Shown here one piece after another: positions 23,301-31,400 of a stretch of 64,000 bases of DNA. The position numbers were made by a program, and so were the translations under genes. Position 1 is the stretch's first letter. Every line of letters starts with the position of its first letter. This DNA comes from Branchiostoma lanceolatum (Eukaryota > Chordata > Leptocardii > Amphioxiformes > Branchiostomatidae): assembly GCF_035083965.1 (NCBI RefSeq), contig NC_089723.1, positions 31,375,193-31,439,192 of the forward strand, read 5' to 3'. Under the pieces are notes generated by a model. The model was not told the origin of the DNA. It made no database searches and was given only the letters and a program-made list of their open reading frames with translations.

Positions 23301-24324
23301 AGCTTGTTAGCTGGATGTTTCCCTTTATGACTTATTTCAAGTGTAGATAGTAGCGACGGGCTTTTAGAATATACCGTAAACAGAAACTAAGTGCCTAATA
23401 GTCTGAAGGGCAAATTGCTGTTTTACAATTGCAAAACAAGTGCTTTTTATGTTTGTTTATATATGAGATCACTAACAGTGTTATGTTCTTCTTTATTCTT
23501 CGAAGATGGGGTGTGGAGATGTCGAATCCGTATCAAGCACCAATAAAGTACTGGGTAAGTATATGTTAGTATACTTATTCACACATGACATATTAATTTG
23601 AATTGAAACGAATATGTACGAGTTACGTGAATTGGTCCAGTTTTTTCGACAGTTAAGCAAGCCATTTGACCTGTTTCTTTCAATGTCTTTTCCCAGACGG
23701 TGGCTAATTCCTGGGGCAAACAGTGGGGAGAGGATGGTAAGTACACATGGCGTTATCACTGAATGGAAAGTGTTTTAGAAACACAGTCTTTAGATGTACT
23801 CAGAGAAACAGAACCCAATGGACCCAAATCATAATCCTAATCCTGACGATAGCCAGCAGGACAAGTGACTGGGATGTAAACTGATTTTTACTTTGCCGTA
23901 CTCTGCTCTATAATGTTCTGTTAAGTCTGTTTTCTAGATAGAGATGATTCTAACATTGAAATGCCATGCATTATGTTTAAAGTGCTCGTCTCTAAAACAA
24001 TGCAAAAGCGATCTATTCTACTCTCCAAGCAGAGGTTCGGCTCCGGCTGGTTTTGGGGCGTTTTCATCGGGTTTTCTATTTTGTCTCGTTTTCTTTATGT
24101 CGCCAAGCGATCTATGAATATATCTACTTCAAGGATCTAAGGATATAACGTTCTTTATTCATACAAAAACTATTTGCGCTATTTCTCCCATAGGTTACTT
24201 CCGGATTGTTCGTGGCGAGAACGAGTGCCAAATCGAGTCCTTTGTGCTCGGCGTCTGGGGAAAAGTCAACCCGATGGTGCTGAACAACAGGGTCCAGAGG
24301 AGGAGGAGGAGGAGTTTAAAATGA
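11385..24324 (+). CDS. TINAGL1: Tubulointerstitial nephritis antigen-like protein (inactive cathepsin-B-like matrix protein)
   Basis: This is an ortholog of the TINAG/TINAGL1 pair, secreted basement-membrane proteins built from a somatomedin-B-like domain and a non-catalytic papain fold. Exons: 11385-11697, 15086-15152, 16768-16872, 17999-18113, 18554-18671, 19395-19545, 22358-22520, 22696-22741, 22985-23108, 23506-23554, 23697-23736 and 24194-24324. All phases agree and the product is 473 aa (human about 467-476). A signal peptide (residues 1-22) precedes a Cys-rich SMB-like domain (about 40-85), a second Cys module ([10 protein letters not shown] to CQENPCLL, about 105-150) and the C1A fold (about 200-465). 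The catalytic site reads [11 protein letters not shown], with Ser233 where a protease has Cys. His395 and Asn421 (VANSWG) remain, so it should be proteolytically inactive, as in mammals. A polyA signal lies at 24647-24652. One intron hosts the orphan gene at 20186-21602. Confidence 0.93.
11698..15085. other. TINAGL1 intron 1 content
   Basis: Intron 1 is about 3.4 kb. I see only short, unsupported open frames and no clear inverted-repeat element, RNA gene or tandem array. Confidence 0.4.
16066..16246. mobile_element. Inverted-repeat MITE with 9-bp target duplication
   Basis: The element starts TAGCCTCTACCAGTCTCC and ends with the inverted form GGTAGAGACTA. The nonamer CGTCGTTAG flanks it directly on both sides (16057-16065 and 16247-16255). 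A 9-bp duplication is typical of Mutator-type transposition. It lies in a TINAGL1 intron. A relative is at 17121-17267. Confidence 0.65.
17119..17269. mobile_element. Inverted-repeat MITE related to the 16066 element
   Basis: The arms pair as GTCTCTACCAGACTCCATAG plus GTCGCTGG on the left (17121-17148) and the reverse complement on the right (about 17240-17267). The ends are TAG...CTA as in the 16066 copy. The flanks CCCTGTTC and CCTTCCTTC are similar but not identical, so any target duplication has decayed. Confidence 0.6.
17676..17862. repeat. Short direct duplication flanking a MITE-like fragment
   Basis: A roughly 55-bp segment beginning TCTGACTTGGCCTTTCAACA (17676-17736) recurs at 17810-17862 in the same orientation. 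Between the copies (about 17738-17808) lies a fragment containing GTTGGATACGGTCTTTGCCA, shared with the RPA2 intron 3 fragments. It is in a TINAGL1 intron. Confidence 0.5.
18243..18403. mobile_element. Hairpin MITE, CTCTCCAAGCAGAGG family (copy 2)
   Basis: The termini are CTCTCCAAGCAGAGGC and CCTCTGCTTGGAAAG, flanked by TA on both sides (18241-18242, 18404-18405). The interior contains GGCGTTTTTGTCGGGCTTTC and TTTCTTTATGTCGCCAA, shared with copies 3 and 4 in the same gene. It lies in the TINAGL1 intron after the exon ending at 18113. Confidence 0.75.
18940..19235. mobile_element. Retroelement relic with inverted arms and a hammerhead-like core
   Basis: The left arm 18956-18988 (CCAAAAATAG ... 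TTTTGAAACAG) is repeated inverted at 19154-19196. On the minus strand, 19016 to 18992 reads CTGACGA, a small hairpin (AGA-CAG-TCT) and then GAAACGTC. These are the conserved blocks of a dimer-type hammerhead core. GAAACGTC also occurs on the plus strand at 19143-19150. The right end CCTGGATGTCTAACCTTCAT (about 19209-19228) is shared with a second relic at about 29140-29393. Such motifs are known from Penelope-like elements; no protein remains here, so the assignment is tentative. Confidence 0.45.
19583..19930 (+). repeat. Minisatellite array 1 upstream of the nested orphan gene
   Basis: The array holds about eight imperfect units of roughly 42-63 bp, each with a core close to TTCAGCACCAAGGACAGG followed by a GT-rich spacer (TGTTTGCCTGTGTATG). 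It lies in the TINAGL1 intron just after the exon ending at 19545. The same core forms array 2 at 21905-22190, on the other side of the orphan gene and in the same orientation. Confidence 0.8.
20186..21602 (+). CDS. Orphan two-helix membrane protein nested in a TINAGL1 intron (orphan gene A)
   Basis: I recognise no family. Two exons join in phase 0: 20186-20350 (55 codons, GTGAGT donor) and 20646-21602, giving 373 aa. The first exon starts with an Arg-rich tract ([17 protein letters not shown]). The splice junction falls inside a hydrophobic helix (about residues 42-62, [13 protein letters not shown] joined to [10 protein letters not shown]). This supports the splice, because neither exon alone makes a full helix. 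A long acidic, Pro/Thr-rich middle contains a repeated word, [10 protein letters not shown] and [10 protein letters not shown] second helix ([20 protein letters not shown]) lies near the C-terminus. The gene is on the host strand and is bracketed by minisatellite arrays. A paralog-like gene begins at 25375. Function, topology and expression are unknown. Intron content of the host could mimic a gene, but a long frame, two helices and a matching relative argue for a real one. Confidence 0.7.
21905..22190 (+). repeat. Minisatellite array 2 downstream of the nested orphan gene
   Basis: The array holds about seven units of roughly 42 bp with a core of TTCAGCATCAGAGACAGG and a spacer of TCTGTTTGCAAGTGTGTGAA. 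Three central units are nearly identical. It is clearly the same family and orientation as array 1 at 19583-19930. Confidence 0.8.
22825..22948. mobile_element. Hairpin MITE, CTCTCCAAGCAGAGG family (copy 3)
   Basis: The element runs from CTCGCCAAGCAGAAG to CCTCTGCTTGGAGAG and is flanked by TA at 22823-22824 and 22949-22950. The interior TTTTTAGGCGTTTTTGTCGG and TTTCTTTATG links it to copy 2. It is only about 35 bp upstream of the TINAGL1 exon at 22985. Confidence 0.75.
24021..24104. mobile_element. Hairpin MITE, CTCTCCAAGCAGAGG family (copy 4, right arm missing)
   Basis: The left end CTCTCCAAGCAGAGG follows TA (24019-24020) and the interior matches copies 2 and 3 up to TTTCTTTATGTCGCCAAG, but no right arm follows. 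The decamer AGCGATCTAT occurs on both sides (about 24007-24016 and 24105-24114), suggesting a deletion between short repeats. Confidence 0.6.
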
Positions 24325-25374
24325 TGCTGATATATGTACATGTTGAACTGTAAACCTCAGATAGTTGAGTGTGGTAGCTGTGGACATCTGGTAGGGAATG
24401 ATGTCCTGTGTTGTAATACCATCTCTGCAGATATCAGTGACAGTTGTGAAAAACACCTAACATTTCTTGCCATCCTCCAATTTTGTGCCATGGTATAGTT
24501 TAAGTGTATTATTTTGTTCCCAGTCAGCTTGGGCACTCCGGTTATGTATGAAATCAATTATGAATGTACTATTTGTTGGATATGATGTGTACTATATCTT
24601 ATGACACCTTCCATTTCGCCAGTGTAGTGTTTCAAGTTTATATATGAATAAATATGCCACGCGCGGTCTACATTGTCTTATGGGCCGCTAGATATACAGT
24701 ATTTTTCCGAAGAAGTATTATATCATCGGGCTTCATCCTCTATGTGTGACAAGTGTATCGTAGTGGTAACAGAAAAGTACATTTAGATATCGGATCTTTC
24801 TTCCCCTGGCTATATCACTGCTGGTTCAACACACTGTCGTTAGGTATTGAGAACTCTCAGACCTGGTTGAAATATAAGTTAATACGTCTGAAATAAATGT
24901 GTATTCATTCTGGTCATCTTTTTCGTGTGTGTGCATGTTGTTGTGTTGCTCCCTTATCCCATGTTTCGTGTAGTTCTCTGAAACAATGTGCTTACTATGA
25001 GATTAAATTGTTTAAATCAATTAGGGGGAGGAAGACGACGCGACACTTAGTAAAACCAGTGGATGATGATGATGATGATGATTATCTAGGTCAATTTTAC
25101 CTTACTTCAGCTTTAAACGGGTAGGTCTTCGCTTCAAAACTCACATGAAATTAACATATTGTCAAGTCAGCGTTTCCTTCCGAGGTACAACTCACAATCC
25201 TGAATCCATCGTTCTAAAGTAACGTTACCATCAGAATAGAAGTGTTCCAGAGCTGACGTCACAATCCGGTGTTCTACACTAGCAACCCGACTGCTGTTTA
25301 CGTCGACCTCGCCGTAAACGTGTTACGCTTGGTTGTGTACTTACTCACATTCATTTTGAGTAAAAAGAAACGAA
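24325..25374. other. TINAGL1 3' UTR and upstream region of orphan gene B
   Basis: AATAAA at 24647-24652 is the likely TINAGL1 polyA signal. A GAT-repeat microsatellite lies at about 25062-25082. Near 25269 the word GTTCTACACTAGCAAC, followed by GCTGTTTA, resembles GTTCTAGACTAGCAAC with GGTTTGTTTA at about 20053 upstream of orphan gene A. It lies roughly 105 and 135 bp before the respective ATGs and may be a shared promoter element. Confidence 0.45.
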
Positions 25375-27497
25375 ATGTCGAGAAAGAGACGTGCTCAAGT
25401 GAAGGCACGAGCCCGCCGTCGTCCCAAGATGGCCGTGGCAGCGTCCTTCCCGCCGAATCAAGAGGGTCTGTCCGATAGGTCCTCAAGGCTGTACCTATGG
25501 GCGGCCATGGCTACTGTCGTGCTTGTTGCCACTGCAGGAGTGAGTTTTTACGATACTTAATTTTGTGATAGTCTGTTTGATAGTCTATTGTCACGTTCTG
25601 TGGCTAGTAGTACCAATATTTTCTTTCTTGAAAACGAGCATGTGGAAAGTGAATGTAAAGACTCTTTGTACATAACCAAGTGTTTTATTCAACCGACATT
25701 TCAGTGACCGTTTTTGAACTTCCTCGGGCAATCATGAATGGTTCAAGTGGAAAGCCCTGCCTTCCATTTAGACACACGTCTTTTTTCATAAACCTTTCCG
25801 TCTTCATCCCCTGAAGTACAATGAAGTTACGGATATAGCGTTTTGATTTTTCGTCTTGAAAACCGATTTCTCTACATCAGGCAATCGTCATTGCGTCTGG
25901 CTCCACCACCACCGCCGAACAGGCCACTCCCAGGACTCCTAGCGCTGGCGTCCGCTGGCAGGATAGTATTGGGGACAGATACGATCCAGAGGAGTTTGAG
26001 TTTTCGCAATACTCGCAGTGGGAGAGCGACCGAGGTAAGAAGCACTCTTTTCTCGACGACACTGACGACGACACTCAAAATGTGCCTATCTGAAGGAGAA
26101 CTTACCTGACCATGCCAACGACGAAGTTCTCACAAACCAACTGGGTGACCCTGTTTCCCTGTTAGACGAAGATTCGATTGTTTGGTTTGTTTGTTTCCTG
26201 ATATTGTATATCATGTTTGTATCAATGTCATTGTATTTTTCTGTAGTCATTGTGATGACGAAAAGCCGCGACGAAGCCCCTAACAATGATGACACTCCTC
26301 CAATGGATGAAAACCGGAAGATGCGACACGACGATACCCGAAGCTACGATGCTGCTGTCGGGACGGAGCCGGTGGATAATGCTGAGATTCCTGGTCTAGT
26401 TCCCAAGGATAAAGTTGACGGTAAAGGTAACTTGGACAAGTGCTTAGCTCTAATGAGACGTAGTCTCACAAAAATTGTATTGCTGTCTTAGGTTTGTATA
26501 TCGTGTTTTAACCACCGAGAAGGGGGGCCATTCCTGAAGAAGGTATTGTGGTTGGTCGTGTCCCTGTGTTCGCATTTATAACTCACTTTGTGTACTTATG
26601 TTAAATATCATGTTTGTAACGTTATCATCTTCATATTTATTTTCTGTAGACTGTGACACGAAGCGCCAGACAAGCCCCAACCCCCCTCTCATGACTTTGT
26701 TCGGGGTTCGACACGAGGAGAAGCATGCTCCAGGCGCTCTGGAAAGCACATTGCACGTTGATGAAGGTAAATTTGACATGCATTGCTGTACTTTTGCCCT
26801 GTATTATATTTGTATTGTCTAAGATGCAAGGCGCAGTGTAGCACATTGATGACGGATTGCAACTGCAGGACGTTTCGACGGCTGCAGATGCAGAGCTCAG
26901 TAGGTGATGATGATTATGGTCTGTTTTGTGTAGGTTATTTGACCTATGCGCCCATCAATGACGGCTATGATGACTACCGGCCACAGAACTCAAGCGTACC
27001 GTACGACCAGACCAGTGCTCCTGAGGGTCTGGGAAGTGACAGGACGGATTCGCCTACTATGGACGAAGTTCCTTCAAACCAGCTTAATACTGACAAAGGT
27101 AAACTGAACGTGTCACAAAGATTGCATAGCGATTATTGACATGCTGAATATTAGTTTTGTACTGACTTTATTGTCTTTATTGTTTCTGTAGGCAGCGGCC
27201 AACTGCTCTATGTAATTAAAATGCTGTTGTCTTTTCAATGAATAGAAAGAAAAAGATGCCCCATGATAACGATATTGTCTGTTTTCCATTGTTACAGGCC
27301 TGGACGGACAGGGCGCAGAGTCAGTGGACGGTGTTCCATCCCAAACTGCAGAGAGTAATGGAGGGGAACACATTGTGAAAAACAAGATTGAGAACGGCTG
27401 TGTAAAGAAACATGGTCTGCGTAACCTACTGAGAAAAGCAGACCGCACATTTGTGGCCGTATCAATCACACATCAATACCTGAACCATGGACTGTAA
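25375..27497 (+). CDS. Orphan single-pass membrane protein, probable paralog of orphan gene A (orphan gene B)
   Basis: I recognise no family. Six exons join in phase: 25375-25539, 25881-26034, 26247-26420, 26650-26766, 26934-27098 and 27298-27497, giving 324 aa. The first exon is 165 nt in phase 0, the same size and phase as in orphan gene A. It too starts with a basic tract (MSRKRRAQVKARARRRPK) and ends inside a hydrophobic helix completed by exon 2 (WAAMATVVLVATAG plus AIVIAS). The later introns are all phase 1, so exons 3-5 are symmetric and could be gained, lost or skipped without a frameshift. The body is acidic and rich in Asp, Pro, Ser and Thr. The C-terminal block LRNLLRKADRTFVAVS resembles the sequence leading into the second helix of gene A, but here the helix is cut short by a stop. 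The gene lies tail-to-tail with LONP2. Function is unknown. Confidence 0.7.
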
Positions 27498-28467
27498 TTT
27501 TGATATAAGTTAGTTCTATAATTCTTGTGTAAGTTCAATACATGTCTTCACGTCCATCTACTGTTGAAGTCTTTCAGGCTCTCAAACACAAAGTTTGTAC
27601 CTGATTTTTGTTAGTTCTTTCACAAAGCATGTACAGAGTTTTTTCTGCTTGCCCAGTTCAAATTAAGTCACACACAGGTATAATATGATCCTATCATTTA
27701 TTATATAATTCTTTAAGGCGCCATTGAGTCATTCATCAAAACCATGATTTTTCACCTATATCTCTGTCAGTACATACAGAAAATCAAACCAACTTCATGA
27801 ATCTTAATGGTTATCTACTGGTAATGTGAAAATTGGACATGGTGCATGAACACCCCAAAAATAAAAAATTGGAATAAGAGGGTTGTCTTGGAACAATCAG
27901 GTGAGTCCTGGTCTCATATACTGGTAGAATATCACCATTAGTTCATATCTAGATTAAATGTCGTGCATGTATCAGTCAGTTGACCATGGCATTCCAGCTA
28001 AGAATAAAAATTCTCAAAATATTTCTTGACCCTGTTGTCTTGCATAAATTAGCAATTAGTCTACTACACGTAATATTGGAAGATATTCTTGTAACTTTCA
28101 TTATTTCAATATGAAATCCATATGTACATTTACATAATATATAACATTATATTTCTTAATTTGTGCATGGCAAAGGGCAGCACATGAATGAATATTTATC
28201 AAGCTCATCCTTAATTTGTGATAACTTTGAGGTGTGATCACATGATGATAGTTATCTCATGGACATACACTAAGCTGTTCAACAACTTGATTAGTGTCAG
28301 GGCCATCCTATTTTTTACAGAGGGTAATCAGCAGCCTTAACCAAACAAAAGGCATGAGTTTGGAAACATCTACTGCCTTCCAACTGGTTAGAATAGCCTG
28401 CAACTTAACCTCTAAGTAAAAACAGATCGCAGAGTAATTGTGAGGGATCGACCAGACAGTAGTTGTG
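27498..28467. other. Tail-to-tail spacer between orphan gene B and LONP2
   Basis: This is about 970 bp of AT-rich DNA holding the 3' ends of two convergent genes. AATAAA-like words are present on both strands (plus near 27858, minus near 27697). No further gene or repeat is visible. Confidence 0.5.
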
Positions 28468-31400
28468 TCAAAGCTTGCTTGAGACGGCGCGGTCCTGTTT
28501 GGAAGATGGGAAGCCTTCATCAAACGCTGCTTTCAGGACATCAGACAACTGGTCAGCCAGGATGAAGGTCAGCTCTTTCTGTAGGATCAAATAGAAAACT
28601 TCTCAAACATGGGGTTAATTTGTCACGTCAGGTTTTATCTCACGTTCTGAAAATTGGCGCAACCCACAGTTCCCAGTTGAAGGCTGCATCTGATTGACAA
28701 GATGCAGCACATACATGTATTAGCCTGTGTTACATAATCTATCGCTACCTGAAGGTGATTGGCCCCCAGGGGGCTGGTCAGTTGGGTGGGGTGCTGGGAG
28801 CTTGATTTAGTCAAGCTACACCACTGGTGAACTTTTGGTAGGAACTTCTCCATCATGTTCTGTACTCACCCTGACGTTACTGGGGATGTCCTGTAGGTCC
28901 TTCTCATTGCGCTTGGGGAGGATGATACGTGTGATCCCTGCACGGTGAGCAGCCAGAACCTTCTCCTTAATCCCTCCCACCTACAGTACATAAGACAGGG
29001 CAGAACTTTTAAAGACTGTACATATTTTGTAGAAAAATACTTTTTTATCTAAGTCCATGTTTAAACTGGATGTAGCATTTAGATAAAGGTCTAATGGGCA
29101 CATCATTCTACTATACTGGTATCATGACTATTCCAATGAGTGACATTTGCATACAATCCTTAAGAGTTAGTGACTTTGACCGGTTCAATCGTTTTTTCCA
29201 AGTTAGATGTAGTAGTATTGATTCGTTGTGCGAGTTCATTCAAGTGACACTGAAGAAGAGTGATGGATGTCACTCGAAACGTCCAGAAGAAAATCTCATC
29301 CAAAATTTTAGCCAGTTGTAGGGTTTGAATTGTCTTTGTATATTGTTTACCTGGATGTCTAACCTTCATAAAGATATACCAATTTTGTTTCACTACTCTG
29401 TGATATGTGTACTCTCTGGCAGGATTCGATTATAATTCTACAGCTGATGTAGCATCTTAACAAAGGTCTGATGGGCACATCATTTTGCTGTACTGGAATC
29501 AGGACTATACGAATGTTGTTCAACATGTTTCCCTGTGATGTGTGTACTCACTGGCAGCACCACCCCCCTGAGGGTGATCTCTCCTGTCATGGCGGTGTCC
29601 CACCTCACGATGTGGCCGCTAGAAGAAGAGAAAATGTCAACATACACATTAGTACTCATTTTTAGTTCAATAAGTCATATTTTCAGTAAGTCCCAGTAAG
29701 TCCCTTTAATACACAACAAGTAAGTGTTCATATGCATGAAGGCAGTATTTTGCAATGCCAAAACATTGTATATGTAAGAAAATACCAGTGATGAAAATTT
29801 GGCTTGCTATACAAAGTGTGGTGTCGAAGGAAGGCGAAAGAGGGGGAAGACAGAGGAAAAGGTGGGAAGACAACATAAAAGAATGGACGGGACTCAGCCT
29901 AGCTGAAGCAATGAGAGCGACAGAGGACAGAGCTAGGTGGAGGAGGATAGTGGAGAAACTAGTCATGGTGCCCCAATGACCCAAAAAGAGGTCAAGGGAT
30001 ACATGTAGGTGAGGTGACGTGAGGTGAGACACAAAATTTTGTATAAATTGTTTAGATTTTCATTTTCACAACCAATCCTACTGAGCTTGAAGGCAAGAAG
30101 AAAACTTGACAGGGCAGAGCGTGAGTTTACCTGAAGAGAGAGGCCAGGACTGTGACGATGGTGACCCCGGCTGATGGCCCGTCCTTCCCGATCGCCCCAG
30201 CAGGGAAGTGGATGTGCACGTCTGTGTTCTCCATCAGGTCCTGCCCTGCCTTCTGTACCAACCCATACTGGGGTGGACACAAAGGGGAGAAAGCAAGAGG
30301 GTACTGGGTTTGAATTCAAATCAAACACGTACTTAGGTCTTTGACCTAGCTAAAGAAATAATACTGAAATGACTTTTGTCATAATGAAGGGACAAAATAA
30401 ATTCAAAGCTGTGCCCAAGATACAAACCAAAATCGTGAGAAAGAAGGAAATGTTTGCTCCAAACACCAGAGAAACTACAAAGAAAACATTTCATTACTAT
30501 TAAATTTCTTCTGCTGCTTGTACCTTGCAAATTCTTAACCCTTGTCCTTTTGCCATTTCTTATGCAATTTATTTCATTAATTTGAATTCTTAATCAGGTC
30601 ATTGGCCCCTGACTCTTTCTGCACTGCTGTGGCATAGTTACATGTACTCACGTATCTAGTGCTTTTCGCTGTGGTGTGATGCGTTCGGCTGACAATACCT
30701 CCATCCTGTGCATATACTGGACCCACACACAGGCTCTGTAATGTGCACCTGATGTATATATGGGTCCAGCAGGACAAGGGTTTTTAAGAATCAACAAGAA
30801 GAGCTCACCTCCAGTGCATTACTGCGAAGCCAGCTGATGGCCAGTTGAGCCGACTCCTTCATCACATCACCTGTGGGGAGAGGAGACTGCATGAAATAAA
30901 GGTACATGTAGTACTATACTTGAAAGACAACCTTCTGATGGTGAATCAAAATCTCTCTTGTAGAATAGTGCCAGGACAATGATTTTGGTACCCTGCAGAT
31001 TATTCTAGCATCAATATGACACTTGCCATACCACAGTGTATCTGTGCAACTATACTGTATACAGTACCAATTTACACTAATCTGATAACAACAAACTAAC
31101 CTAGCTGTCCAGTGAGGGTGAGTTGTCCATCTCCGTCCATCCTTGTGGCCTCTACAAACATGATCTCTCCTCCCATTGGAGTCCAGGCAAGGCCTACAAA
31201 TGAAGAAAAGAAGAAGAACAAAAAATATTTGTCATTAACAAGCTTCAGTAAACACAGAAAAAACTTTATACAAAAAGTAATGCCTTACTGGTATCTACAA
31301 CAGTACAAGGGATATGCAGTGTCTCTTGAGTTTGTTAGCGGTAACTGCATGATAATTGGTGAGGAAAATGCCAGTTATCAAGGCCATTAAAGATAGATAC

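Noticed and set aside
29755-29979. Independent gene with an RKRW...RARWRRIV protein
   Set aside because: The sequence matches the generic C-terminal stub of non-LTR retrotransposons and is truncated.
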